Assembly: GCA_024364735.1 (NCBI GenBank)
Contig: JAGFNQ010000279.1
Coordinates: 1,433,732-1,497,731 of the forward strand
Source of the DNA: Boesenbergia rotunda
Lineage: Eukaryota > Streptophyta > Magnoliopsida > Zingiberales > Zingiberaceae
Length of the DNA stretch: 64,000 nt
Direction of reading: 5' to 3'
Shown: positions 12,007-22,957 of the stretch, in pieces
Position numbering within the stretch: position 1 is the stretch's first letter
How the letters are laid out: each line of letters opens with the position of its first letter
Notes under the pieces: model-generated
Seen by the model: the letters and a program-made list of their open reading frames with translations, nothing else
Told to the model about the DNA's origin: nothing
The model's database searches: none
Position numbers and translations under genes: made by a program

Positions 12007-13001
12007 TGTACGATCGAATGCGTACGCTAGAGGGGGGGGTGAATAGCGTTTCTTCGATTCTTTTCACCTACGTTGTTAGTTGCGCAGTGGAAATATAAAC
12101 AAAATAAAAACTAATAACAATAAAGAACGCTAACAAACCAGATTTACTTGGTATCCACCCCGACGGGTGACTAATCTAAGAATATGTCGGTGGATCACTC
12201 CCGGATAACCTCCAGCTAGCCTCGTCGCTCCTTGTGGGTGGAGAAACCTCGCCACAAACTCAAGCAAACCTCTGAGCACAAAGACTACTATCTTGCCTTT
12301 AACCAAGACAAGATTCATCAAGAATCTCAGCCACCACGAAGCCCTCTTTAAAATAGGACTCGGGCTGAAACTCTTGCCACTAGTCGACTGCTCCCAGGGC
12401 AGTAGACTGGTGCCATTGAAAATCGACTGTTGCAACCCCAACGTTCGAATTTCAGGCAACTCATCAGCCACTACTAGTTGACTGCCCCCAGGACAGTCGA
12501 CTGGTCCCCAGCCAAAACCCTTTTGTGAGTTTCATCAGTCGACTGCCCCCAGGCCAGTTGACTAGTCTACTCACCCACCTAAGGTTACCCTAGGATTTCC
12601 CGAGTATAATCACACATCACTCGTACCCTCACGACTCGACTGATTCCTCATTCGCAGCCTCGACTATTGCCTTCGCGCTCTCTTCATCTTCGGCTCCCGT
12701 CCCTCGGATGCATGCAAGCCTCCAGCTTGCCTCCATGTTATCCTTCACGCATGCCTCGAAGTCCGCGTCCATTAGCTCATGTCCCTGCTCTCCAAGGTCC
12801 CTCGGGTGCACACAAGCCTCCAGCTTGTCTCCATGCCACCCTTCACCGTGCCGAGGCTGTCCAGTCAAGTCCATATGTATAACCTGTACATTCTGCACAC
12901 TCAACATACACATATGAGAACACAAGGGAAACCTAACTTAAACCCTTTGCCCAAACATCAAAACACTTGGTCACTCCGGACCATAGAATATTGCCTTAAC
13001 A
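12007..13001 (-). repeat. 5' LTR of gag-only element copy 1
   Basis: It matches 5274-6297 closely, with small indels: near 12590 it lacks a segment of about 30 bp present in the other LTR around 5860-5890. The palindrome cluster lies at about 12380-12565. The right boundary is set by ATTAT at 13002-13006. Confidence 0.88.
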
Positions 13002-13033
13002 ATTATCTATGGGCTGATAACAGATTGAATTTC

Positions 13034-13108
13034 TATATAAAGGGGAGGTCCCCAAGGGTTTAGGTGATCTTTATGACATAGTTTCTTGTTCCCCATTGAC
13101 AAGAAACT
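13034..13108 (+). promoter_or_regulatory. TATA box and leader hairpin of the copia LTR
   Basis: TATATAA lies at 13034-13040. About 40 bp downstream AGTTTCTTGT (13080-13089) and ACAAGAAACT (13099-13108) form a perfect 10-bp inverted repeat with a 9-nt loop. The 3' LTR copy (22661-22689) has one mismatch. The position suggests it is in the transcribed R/leader part. Confidence 0.65.
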
Positions 13109-13376
13109 TTACGGCGCCGTCAAACCTAAGCCTGTTGGAAGATCCTCCTTCTTCCTTCCGTTGTATCTTCTTCCATAGGATAAGCCGACGACGCTACGAC
13201 AAGGACGATGGCTCTTCAATCAGGTTCCTTGTCATTCAGTTTATATTATTTTATTCTTGTCATGCCATGATTCGAAGAAACAATAAATCCATATTTATAT
13301 ATCTTGTGTTTTCTCTTTTGAATTCTTATTTTGTTTCTAGTATTCATGTGGTTAGGAGAATACCCAAGTTCTATCA

Positions 13377-13395
13377 ATTGGTATCAGAGCCTTGG
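13377..13395 (+). promoter_or_regulatory. Primer binding site of the copia element
   Basis: ATTGGTATCAGAGCCTTGG follows the LTR end CTATCA directly. It is complementary to the 3' end of initiator tRNA-Met, the usual primer for this class. Confidence 0.92.
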
Positions 13396-13704
13396 CTTTG
13401 TTTCATCATTTTTGTAATGACCCGTAAAAAATTTACTCAATATTTTTTTAAAATATTGATCATGCCTAGATAAATTCTCGAGGAACATAGGGACACTAGT
13501 ATGAACCTTAGCATGATTATCCATGATTTTCGATATAGATTAGGAAGTAGTATGAGCCTTACATGGGCCCTTCTAATACCATGGCTATTAGGGGACCTTA
13601 GGTAAAATTTTATCATGAATGGAAATGGATTTCAATTAGAAATATTAACATAAACCTTAGTGGGCTCTTATATGGGCCTTGGCAAAAATAATTATAAAAG
13701 TAAT

Positions 13705-13790
13705 AAAAAAAATGCATGCACCAAGGATTGAACCTTGGACATAGTGTATCACCATGCATGTACTAACCAATTCACCTAGCAAGGGAGTGC
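13705..13790 (-). repeat. tRNA-like module (A-box and B-box) in the solo LTR
   Basis: On the minus strand TAGGTGAATTGG fits the Pol III A-box consensus except at one position. GTTCAATCC, a perfect B-box, follows about 45 nt later inside a T-arm-like hairpin CCAAGG...CCTTGG. The acceptor stem and CCA are not recognisable, so this is tRNA-derived or tRNA-mimicking sequence and not a tRNA gene. Confidence 0.5.
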
Positions 13791-15892
13791 TATTAGAGAA
13801 TGAAGAGGATTTTTGGTTAAGGCTTAAGGAAGTGAAGGGTCACCATGAGAAGAGGCACCATGTCCCTTCACTTGCCCCCTTCATTTAGTATAAAAGAGAG
13901 GGGAAGGGAAGAGATAACTTAGCACTTAAGTTACTTGTTTTCTTCTTCCACCAAAGCTCTTTCTCTCCCTCTCCTTCCTCCTTCTAGCCGAAACCCACAA
14001 GGGGTGTTCTCCTTGGAGAAGCTTCACAAGAAGACTTCTTCTTCAAGATCCAAGGGCTTCCTACAAGACTACAAGGACTAGGGGTGATCTAAGGTCAAGA
14101 AAGTCTTCATCCTCTTCCCCATTTAAGGTCTAAAAACCAAGATAACAAGGGTAAGACTCCCTCACCTGTGGTATAATTGTTTTCCTTGATGTCTATCATG
14201 ATTTAAGTTTGTGTTTAGGATTTAAGTTGAGAAAATCATGAGATTTGGGTTCTAGGGTTTCAGTCAAGCCTTGTATTTAGGTTTGGGGTTGATGTAAACC
14301 CTCACTCATGCTCCATAATGTTTTTTTATGATAAATAAAGGATAAATTATGACTTGGAGAAATTTTGTAGCACCCTAAAGCCCTATGCAAGTTTCGGCCA
14401 CCAACATGGTTTCATGGTTAGGATTGGATCTAACTCTCTAATAATATTACTTATGTTTTCTCATGATGCAAGGGATGTTAATGGTGATTTATGTGAATTT
14501 TTACATGCCTTAAGACCTTTGTAAGTTTCGGCCAAGTTAGGTTATAGGGCAAGGGGTTAGGGCTAACTCCAAGCAAAGGTCCTAATGGTTTCCTATGGTA
14601 TTGTATGTAAAGTATTAGATGTAAATTGGGAATTGTATGAATTTTTCCATGTACTTGGGACCCTATAGGGTTTCGGCCAAGGTCAATGGGTAGGGCTAAA
14701 ACTTAGGGTTAGCCCTAATCATGGGTTCTAATGGCTTCCTATGCATAGTATGTAATGTATGAGTTTTTCTTCACTTATGGTATCTCATGTGTTAGGATTC
14801 CTCTTCTTCCAACCTTCGGCCAAGCACCCCAATTAGGGTTTAGGTTGAGTTAGGGTTTCAAGAATACTTGTTTATGGCTTATTATGATGTATATATATAG
14901 GTTCAAGCATGTGGTATGAATTTTATGTTACCTAAAACCCTAACCTTAAGTGCTATGCTTCATGATTTTGTATGTTTATGTTAGATACCATGTTTAGTAG
15001 GTTTCCTTCATGAATGTTTTAAGTTCTAAGCCATGAACACATGTGTTATGAAGAAGGTCTCATGTTTGTGTAAAATGATGCATATTTTAAGTTAAACGCC
15101 TATGATAGATATATGGTTAAGTAGACTTATGCATGTTCTATGTTGAATGCCATGAACCTAGGTAGTATGTATCATGTTCATATGAATCCTACCCATGCAC
15201 GCTTATGATAGATACTATGATTATGTATGCTAAGTGACATGTATGAAATGCCTGCTTACCTTATGTACCATGATCATGCAAGCTTTATGAATTAAGATGA
15301 TGTTTATGCCTTAAGGTATAATTATGTATGTATGTCATGTCTTATGAATGAAGATGATGAATGAAGATAATGTTTATGCCTTTAGGGCATAATGATGATA
15401 TGAATTAAGTATGAATGATGAAATGTCAAGTATGCTTTATGTCATGCTTCATGTAACAAGATTATGTTCATGTCTTTAAGTATGCTATGTATGTTCTATG
15501 AATGATGAAGCATGTGAAGTTATTTTACTTTATGAATGGGCTTGTACTGGACCGAAGTAAGGGTCCAAGGGATGAGCACCTTAAGAACGCCTCGGTTCTG
15601 GACTACCGTAGTTGTACACGGTTCTGGGACTATCGTAGCTGTCCAATAGGGATGGACACCTTAAGAACGCCTCGGTTTTTGGAACTACCGTAGCTGTTCC
15701 TACCCTAGTAGGTCGAGACTAGCTACCTCGTATTTACTTAGGGATGCGCGCATATGATGTATGTATGTGGTACAAGCCGGGGACCCCCAATGATGTTATG
15801 ATTATGTTTAAGTATTTATAAGTATGATTTTCAAATAAACATCCTTATGTTATATGCATTTGACTCATGCATCCATTCATGTTATGCATCTA

Positions 15893-16200
15893 CTCCATAT
15901 TAAGTATTTCATATGTTTATATTTCATGCCATGTTATGTTTATGTTTATGCCAAGATCCATGCCATGTTAAGTATTTCATATGTTTATGTTTCATGGCAT
16001 ATTATGTTTATGTTTATGCCAAGATCCATGTCATGTTAAGTATTTCATATGTTTATGTTTCATGCCATGTTATGTTTATGTATATGCCAAGAACCATGCC
16101 ATGTTATGTTTATGTTAATGTCAAGAACCATGCCATGTTATGTTTATGTTTAAGTCAAAAACCATGCTATGTTAAGTATTTTATATATCTATGTTTTGTA
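15893..16200. repeat. Tandem array, 68-bp and 38-bp related units
   Basis: Three units of about 68 bp (each with AAGTATTTCATATGTTTATG and ...CCAAGATCCATG) are followed by two or three shorter units built on ATGTTTATGT...GTCAAGAACCATG. They lie in the 3' part of the solo LTR. Confidence 0.75.
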
Positions 16201-16749
16201 TCAAGAACTTCTATATGTTAGGCATGTTATATGTTTTATGTATGTGATGTATGGTTTTAGTGAGTAGGAAAGAGTCTTACTAAGCCTATGTGCTTATAGT
16301 TTTACTTCATTATACCGCAGATCAAGCAAGAGGATGTTAAGGGAAGCAGCAGGAGGGGCAAGAGTGTGTGTGTGACAGTGACATGGCAGAAGAAAAAGAA
16401 AAGCTTTTAATATCTATACTTTGTCACATGTTCTATATTTTGCATTGTCCTCTTAAGTCTCATGCTATACTTATGATGGTTTGATACACTTGCTACTTAT
16501 GTTGCTTATGGATGACTTATGTGATTTTTATATCATGATGCTACGTATGATGTTAATATACTAAGTTACCATGTCACCATGTTTAGGAATGATAGTTAAG
16601 GCATGTATATATGATTCAAGTGTTAGTTGCATGTAGGTATAAAGTTTTAAATTATTCCGCTGCATTACGATGTTCATATGCCTATATGTATGTTAGCGTA
16701 ACGCCGTCTCTCACCACACCGTAAGGTCTGGAAAAAGACGGGCGTTACA

Positions 16750-18092
16750 ATTTCTATGGTAATAAAGTTTAAATTTTTTTTCATCGATTTATTGTATGTA
16801 TGCTAGATTAAGTTTTCCTAGTATAATACAATTTTTTTTCGTCGAAAATCATGTAAAAGAAAATTCTAGGATAGACTTGTTTTCTAAGTTTTTCATATTT
16901 TATGTGAAAAAATACGAAAACGGCAGAAAAACCGTCAAGTTTAACCTAATTTTTAGATTAAATTGTGATGGTTTAATCGATTGACTTGGACAATCAATCG
17001 ATTATCAAGTCTAATTATGAAGAGAATAAATTTGATTTAATCGATTCTCATTTTAAATTTGTGATAAGATGAATTAGGAATTATATTGTTTAATTTTTTT
17101 TTTATCGTTCATGCAAAATAATTTTTTTTTTCATGTAAGAAAAAAAAACAAAACGGTTTCAAACAGGGATTAAAAAAACGTAACAATCTATGAAACAGTA
17201 AATAAAAAAAATTTATCTATGTGAAACAGTAAAAAAAATATATATATACACATATATATATTATATTTTTACTGATGCATTAAATATTTTTTTTAATGCA
17301 TAATGATCCAGAATTAAATAATATTATTTAATTATGGAACCATAAAGAAACTCTGATTTTTTTTAAAGGAGGGTTCTATATATGATATAATCGTATACAT
17401 TGAGTTTTTAGATTGATTGGGATAATCAATTGGATCATACCATTTGATTACCATATAGTGTCAATCGATTAATGAGCTTAATTTTGAGGTGTCAAGACTA
17501 ATAAAGAAATTATCTGTTCGATTAAATATCTAGAATTTTCTTGAGTCTATCTATATAACGTACTACTAAGTTGAACTATTGTGTCGGCCCAAAGGAAGAC
17601 ACTTTAAGTAAGCTTAGTGTAATTTGTGTTGATAGATGTATATCTATGTTAAGAGTAATCGGCCCAAAGGAAGGTTACTTTTATGCCAGATATATGTTCA
17701 AGATAGTTTACAATTATTGAACATAATTTATTCTGTTATGATCATGCACAAAATATGTCGGCCCAAAGGAAGACATATTGCGTGGCAGATTAAAGTTGTT
17801 GTAAGCTATGGACCAAAATATAACTCATATAAAGTTTCATATTATACACACAATGGGTCGGCCAAAGGAAGGCACATTGTGTGGTCAATTAAAGGTTGAG
17901 TTATATCAAGAGTACCGCTAACAAATTATATTTTAATCTACATATTAAAATGCAATGTTGTATTTGGTATCTCATAAGGAGTCCATTTATATGCATTTAA
18001 AATTTTATTTATTTGCATAATTTTATTGTATATATATGTTCTTGGCTTTAGTTAAATCGTGAGCTTAAATAAAATTTTCTTTTTTTTTTCAG
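16750..18092 (+). other. Leader of the copia element with CGGCCCAAAGGAAG repeats
   Basis: This is AT-rich and noncoding. Four copies of GTCGGCCCAAAGGAAG(G/A) occur near 17583, 17660, 17759 and 17858, each followed by a segment ending in CACT/CAT/TACT. The leader ends in a long pyrimidine run and CAG (18090-18092) immediately before the gag frame, which looks like a 3' splice site. Confidence 0.6.
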
Positions 18093-18460
18093 TGCAATCT
18101 GTAACTGCCAACATTAATAACATCCCAACATTAACTGGTTCGAATTTTGCTGAATGGAAAGAATACGTGATCGTAGTCTTAGGCTGTATGACTTGGACTA
18201 TGCATTAAGGAATGATCGTCCCGCACCTTTGACTAGTGCTAGCACTATAGAGCAGAGGGTTGAATTTCAGCCATGGGAGAAATCAAATCGCATGAGTCTA
18301 AGCATCATGAAGCTTTCCATACCAGTACAAATAAAGGGCTCAATAATAGAGAGTGAAGATGCTAGGAGTTTCCTTAACCAACTGGCAGACCGATTCACCT
18401 CAAATGAAAAGGTCGAGATTACTACACTTCTTACAAAGTTGGTAACTATACGGTAAGTGG
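18093..18460 (+). pseudogene. Gag remnant of the copia element
   Basis: The frame opens straight after the CAG at 18092 and reads TANINNIPTLTGSNFAEWKE, the classic N-terminal motif of copia Gag (LxGSNFxxW). One base is lost near 18189, after which the next frame continues LDYALRNDRPAPL and on through EDARSFLNQLADRFTSNEKV. It stops near 18456. There is no in-frame ATG ahead of the motif: the codon in its place is GTG (18092-18094). The zinc knuckle is not recognisable. Gag would form the virus-like particle in the cytoplasm. Confidence 0.75.
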
Positions 18461-18639
18461 TAAAAGAAATATAAGAGAGTACATTATAGAGACATCTGAA
18501 AGTGCTCACTTAACATTTGATTCTCAAAGTACGGCAAGAAACGAAAGAGGATCAATAACAAAGGAAAAGGAAAGCAAACTGCAGATTTTGGAGACAAACT
18601 TCTCAACTTTGTTAGTTCAGAAGTCAATTTAGCTATTGT

Positions 18640-18990
18640 ACCCACTAACACTTGGTGGATAGATACTGGTGCTACTACTCACATAAGTGTCACTATACAG
18701 GATTGGCTTAGGAGCCGACTTCCGCTTGATGGTGAAAGATACATCTATACGGGGAATGGAAAGAAGGCTATAGTCGAGTCTATTGGTGTTTTTAGGCTTT
18801 ATTTAGGAACTGGTATCTATTTGGATTTGGAAAATACATTCATTGTACCGTCTTTCAGACGAAACTTAATTTCAATTTCTTGTTTGGACAAATCAGGTTA
18901 TTCTTGTTCATTTGGAAATGAAATGTTTAGTATTTTCTTTAATTCAATTTTGATTGGTAATGGTTCCTTGGTTGATAACTTTATAAATTA
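18640..18990 (+). pseudogene. Protease remnant of the copia element
   Basis: The frame gives NTWWIDTGATTHIS near 18650-18695, the aspartic protease active site (DTGA) of Ty1/copia elements. It continues through YTGNGKKAIVESIGVF and RNLISISCLDKSGY, then ends at a stop near 18990. The catalytic triplet is intact but the frame is not joined to gag or integrase. This domain normally cleaves the Gag-Pol precursor. Confidence 0.75.
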
Positions 18991-19023
18991 AACACCATTA
19001 CTCCTACAATTAACAACGTAATA

Positions 19024-19890
19024 ATGCATAGTATAGGTACGAAACGTAAATTGACCAACGAGAATTCTTCTATACTGTGGCATAGGGGTTTAGGACATAT
19101 ATCCAAACAACGCCTAGAAAGGTTAATGTCACATGGAATTCTTGATTCCCTTGACATGTCAGACTTTGATGTCTGCATAGAGTGTGTTAAGGGGAAGACA
19201 ACTAACAAAAGAAACAAAGGGGCTAGCCGTTGTAGTGATGTTTTGAAGCTAATACATACGGATATTTGTGGATCATTCCCTAACGCATCTTGGAATGGAC
19301 ACACATATTTTATTAGCTTCATAGACGACTATTCTAGATTTGGCTATCTGTACCTTATTCATGAGAAGTCACAATCTTTGGACATGTTCAAAATTTTCAA
19401 AACCGAAGTTGAACTTCAACTAGGTAAGAAAATTAAAGCCGTCTGATCCGACCGTGGAGGAGAATATTACGGTTGATATGATGGATTAGGTGAACAACGT
19501 CCAGGACCTTTTGCAAATTACCTTGCTGAGTGTGGGATTGTGCCTCAGTATACCATGCCTGGTACACCCAGTCAGAATGGTGTAGCTGAGCATCGCAATC
19601 GATAACCCTAAAAGACATGGTGAGAAGTATGATGACTTTCACTTCTCTACCGGAGTCTTTGTGGGGTGAGGCACTCAAGACTGGAGTTTACCTTCTCAAT
19701 AGAGTACCTAGTAAGACAGTAACTAAAACCCCATTCGAGATGTGGACGGGTAGAAAGCCTAGCATTAGGCATTTACACGTCTAGGGTTGTCCAGCTGAGG
19801 CTAGGCCTTACAAGCCTAATGAAAAGAAACTGGACTCAAGAACTGTTAGCTGCAATTTTGTAGGTTACTCTGAGAGATCAAAGGGGTATA
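19024..19890 (+). pseudogene. Integrase remnant of the copia element
   Basis: The pre-integrase zinc region reads LWHRGLGHISKQRLERL then CIECVKGK (HHCC motif). The catalytic core starts HTDICG (first Asp) and FIDDYSRFGYLYL. A TGA interrupts SDRGGEY (second Asp) at about 19444. Further stops occur near 19475, 19486 and 19602-19608, around the segment PGTPSQNGVAEHRNR that carries the catalytic Glu. Downstream NRVPSKTVTKTPFEMWTGRKPS and VGYSERSKGYKFYDPSNRSF are recognisable. Integrase would insert the cDNA in the nucleus; this one is dead. Confidence 0.82.
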
Positions 19891-20009
19891 AATTTTATGA
19901 TCCATCTAATAGATCCTTCTTTGAAACGGGGAACACCAAGTTTATTGAGGACAGTGGGAGCGATAAAATCAGGGAAGTATCTTTTGAGGAAAGAGTTAAC
20001 AATCATCCT

Positions 20010-21145
20010 ATGATCACTACTAGTGCAATCAGCAGTGGTATGGTTACCATACCACACATTATGGATGTTACACATCCAGTGAGCATAGTGAACCAAGATA
20101 TTCCCATGACATCTCCAATACAATTGGAGGAGCCTACTACTGAAATTGAAGTATTGCCTCATATTGATGAGCAAGTACCTCAACCACCTCAAACACAAGT
20201 GCCCTTAAGGCGATCCATAAGGGAACGAAGAAGCACAAATTCTCGTGATTATGTTTATCTCCAAGAGCATGAGTTTGATATAGGGTTGGAAAGTGATCCT
20301 ACATCTTTCCAAGAAGTCAAATAATGCTCTAACCCTGAAAGGTGGATTAACGCCATGCAAGAAGAGTTAAAGTCTATGGCAGACAATGACGTTTGGGAAC
20401 TTGTCAAATTGCTTGAAGGTTCGAACCCGTTGGTCGTAAATGGAAATTTAAAATCAAGCGAGATTCGAAGGGCAATATCGAAAGATATAAGGCTCATCTT
20501 GTTGCCAAGGGATTCACTCAAAAGGAAGACATTGATTATAAGAAGACTTTCTCACCTGTGTCGATGAAAGACTCCCTTAGGGTAATCATGACACTTGTAG
20601 CTCATTTTGATTTGGAGCTAGATCAAATGGATGTAAAGACTGCATTCCTCAATGGAGACATAGAGGAGTCTACATATATGGTGCAACCGGAGAACTTTGA
20701 GTCCTCAGACTCAAAGCACCTAGTATGTAGATTAAAGAAGTTTATTTATGGTTTAAAGCAGGCGTCCCATCAATGGTACAAGAAATTTGATCAAGTGGTT
20801 ACCTCATTTGGATTTAAAGGGAATCCCGTTGATCAGTGCATATATGTCAAGTTCAGTGGGAGCAAGTTTGTTATACTTGTTTTGTACGTGGATGATATAT
20901 TGATTGCGAGCAATAATAAGGGTCTACTGCATGAAACCAAGTCATTTCTATTTGGTAAATTTGAAATGAAAGATCTTGGTGAAGCATATTTTGTTCTACG
21001 CATTCAGATCTGTCGTGATCGATCAGGAGGCATTCTTGGACTTTCACAACAAGCCTATATTGAGAAGGTGCTTATAAGGTATGACATGCAAAACTGTACA
21101 CCTGGTGACACACCTGTGTCAAGAGGTGACAAGTTCAGTTTGTAG
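20010..21145 (+). pseudogene. Reverse transcriptase remnant of the copia element
   Basis: A linker region with RRSIRERRS ends at a TAA near 20322. The RT begins PERWINAMQEELKSMADNDVWEL (about 20337), then a frame slips near 20445-20560. The core from 20558 is open: MDVKTAFLNGDIEE, then LKKFIYGLKQASHQWYKKFD, then the active site YVDD at 20885-20896 (LYVDDILIA), then FEMKDLGEAYFVL. It stops at 21143. The catalytic motif is intact but the domain is cut into at least three frames. Confidence 0.85.
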
Positions 21146-21149
21146 TAGT

Positions 21150-21877
21150 GTCCACGACTTGAACTTGAAATAAAGGAGATGAAACAATTCCCATATGCAT
21201 CAGCAGTGGGAAGTCTCATGTATGTATAAGTTTGCACTCAACCAGATATAGCATTTGTAGTTGGGATGTTAGGCAGATATGTTAATAACCCAGGACCGTC
21301 GCACTGGAAAGCAATTAAAAGAGTGATGCGGTATTTGCAAAGAACTAAAAAACACATGCTCACGTATCGAAGGTTAGATCATCTGGAGGTGATTGGTTAT
21401 TCAGACTCCGATTTTGATGGATGCTTAGATAGCAGGAGGTCCACTTCAGGCTATATCTTCATGCTTGCTGGAGGGGCTATATCTTGGAAGAGCATCAAGC
21501 AGACGCTAGTAGCTACTTCTACTATGGAGGCAGAATTGGTAGCATACTATGAAGCATCCAATCATGGGATTTGGCTGCGGAACTTCATCACAACATTGCA
21601 TATCGTTGATGGCATTGACAGGCCACTGAGGATCTACTGTGATAATAAAGCTACAGAACTTTATGCCAAGAACAACCTCAGTTCGTCGAAGTCCAAGCAC
21701 ATCGACATTAAGTTTCTAGCGGTTAAAGAGAGAGTTCAGAGTCGTCAGATCATGGTAGAGCACATCAGCACAGATTCCATGTTGGCCGATCCACTTACCA
21801 AAGGCTTGGTGTCCAAGGTGTTTCATGCGCATGTTGTGGATATGGGAGTTCTTCTTATGGAAGAAGAACTCATCTAG
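21150..21877 (+). pseudogene. RNase H remnant of the copia element
   Basis: After two stops at 21143-21148 the sequence resumes with FPYASAVGSLMYV, a TAA, and QPDIAFVVGMLGRY. The open segment 21266-21877 has YSDSDFDGCLDSRRSTSGY, STMEAELVAYYEA (catalytic Glu region), IYCDNKATE and SKHIDIKFLAVKERV. It ends ...MEEELI at the natural stop of the polyprotein. RNase H would remove RNA from the RNA:DNA hybrid. Confidence 0.85.
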
Positions 21878-22427
21878 TGGGAGTCTATATTTATTTTATT
21901 GCTCTATGTTAATAAAGACAAACATTTTATTTTGATTATTGTACGTACCTAAAGTTCAAAAATAATAATGGGAATTCATATGTTTGTTTGACGCTCTGAA
22001 TACGATATCATGATTTACTACTGTTGTTTAGCATTTGTGTTTGTAAATATGATACAGATTCCTTTTGGAATCATAAAGTTTGGATCATGATTTGTTGTTG
22101 CAGTTTAGCATAAGGTATTTGCAAATATGATCAGACTCTTTTGAGTCGCTTTGGACCAGTTGGAAATTAACATGTACTGATCGCATTTCATGTAATTTCT
22201 ACTCTATACATCCGCATCTTGATCTATGTCGTTAATGACATTGGTATTGTGATTACAGTTGGGGCTTGTTACGATCATATACAGTAGCTATGACCTCTTT
22301 AGTCCTATACCAATGAAGTTAATGGACCAGATTATTTTTAGGGGTATCTTGTACCCATAAAGTTTGATATCAACTAAAGTTTTGCTTGTATTTACTATAC
22401 AACTCACATATAGCACAAGTGGGAGAT
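21878..22427 (+). other. 3' untranslated part of the copia element, with polypurine tract
   Basis: Noncoding. Two related segments of about 100 bp (TCATGATTTACTACTGTTGTT... near 22010 and TCATGATTTGTTGTTGCAG... near 22086) form an imperfect tandem duplication. The polypurine tract AAGTGGGAGAT lies at 22417-22427, directly before the LTR. Confidence 0.8.
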
Positions 22428-22957
22428 TGTTGGACATTATTATTATCTCTATTATGTGGGCTTATTTGTAAGTTGCACATGTAAATACAATCTGAGCTCT
22501 TAAAGTGATCTAACTTATGTTTATTGGGTTTCGGATTATTGGATGCAGGTTCAATGTATAGAACCCTTTAGACCAATCTGTTATTATATATGGGCTGATA
22601 ACAGATTGGATTTCTATATAAAGGGGAGGTCCCCAAGGGTTTAGGTGATCTTTATGACCTAGTTTCTTGTTCCCCATTGACATGAAACTTTACGGCGCCG
22701 TCAAACCTAAGCCGTTGGAAGATCCTCCTTCTTCCTTCCGCTGCATCTTCTTCCATAGGGATCAAGCCGACGACGCTACGACAAGGACGATGGCTCTTCA
22801 ATCAGGTTCTTTGTCATTCAGTTTATATTATTTTATTCTTATCATGCCATGATTCGAAGAAACAATAGATCCATATTTATATGTCTTGTGTTTTCTCTTT
22901 CGAATTCTTATTTTGTTTCTAGAATTCATGTGGTTAGGAGAAAACCAAGTTCTATCA
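22428..22957 (+). repeat. 3' LTR of the copia element
   Basis: TGTTGGACATTAT to CTATCA, 530 bp, uninterrupted. The TATATA box is at 22613-22620 and the leader hairpin at 22661-22689. It serves as the template for recognising the split 5' LTR. Confidence 0.93.

Larger units (their letters stand above)
5274..13001 (-). mobile_element. Gag-only (TR-GAG-like) copia-type element, copy 1
   Basis: LTRs at 12007-13001 (5', 995 bp) and 5274-6297 (3', 1024 bp) both read TGTTRAGG... to ...GTACA on the minus strand. A perfect ATTAT duplication flanks the element. The PBS (TTGGTATTAGAAC, minus) sits at 11991-12005 and the polypurine tract (AAAAAGGGGGAG, minus) at 6300-6312. Between them the only coding material is gag (10301-11917). 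There is no trace of protease, integrase, reverse transcriptase or RNase H. The rest is a noncoding tail, and a solo LTR (6978-9071) has inserted into that tail. A second copy with the same structure lies at 26096-30990, so the missing pol is a family trait and not a private deletion. Confidence 0.88.
5114..13376 (+). repeat. 5' LTR of the copia element (interrupted)
   Basis: The two halves are 5114-5273 and 13002-13376. Joined, they match 22428-22957 along their length. The interruption is the minus-strand element 5274-13001, bounded by the 5-bp duplication ATTAT (5269-5273 and 13002-13006). A TATA box (TATATAA) lies at 13034-13040, followed by a GGGGAGGTCCCC inverted repeat. Confidence 0.92.
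13413..16749 (+). mobile_element. Gypsy-type solo LTR (3.3 kb) in the copia leader
   Basis: The ends TGTAATGACCCG and CGGGCGTTACA are near-complementary, typical of long gypsy LTRs. Flanks are ATTTT (13408-13412) and ATTTC (16750-16754), a near-perfect duplication. A TATAAAAGAGAGG box lies near 13890. No PBS or polypurine tract adjoins it. Inside are a tRNA-like module on the minus strand (13705-13790), two imperfect copies of an AACGCCTCGGTT...CTACCGTAG segment (15590-15700), the box TTAGGGATGCGCGCA (near 15739, shared with the chromovirus LTRs at 35-46 kb) and a tandem array (15893-16200). The reading frames in it are repeat artefacts. Confidence 0.82.
5114..22957 (+). mobile_element. Decayed Ty1/copia retrotransposon, split by nested insertions
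   Basis: Both LTRs start TGTTGGACATTAT and end CTATCA. The 3' LTR is 22428-22957 (530 bp). The 5' LTR is 5114-5273 plus 13007-13376, which also adds up to 530 bp once the nested element and its duplication are removed. A PBS follows at 13377 and a polypurine tract precedes 22428. Flanks are AAATG (5109-5113) and AAGTG (22958-22962), a target-site duplication with one change. Gene order is gag, protease, integrase, reverse transcriptase, RNase H, which is the copia order. The coding region is full of stops and frameshifts, so the copy is dead. Insertions inside it are 5274-13001 (gag-only element, minus strand) and 13413-16749 (solo LTR). Confidence 0.92.
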
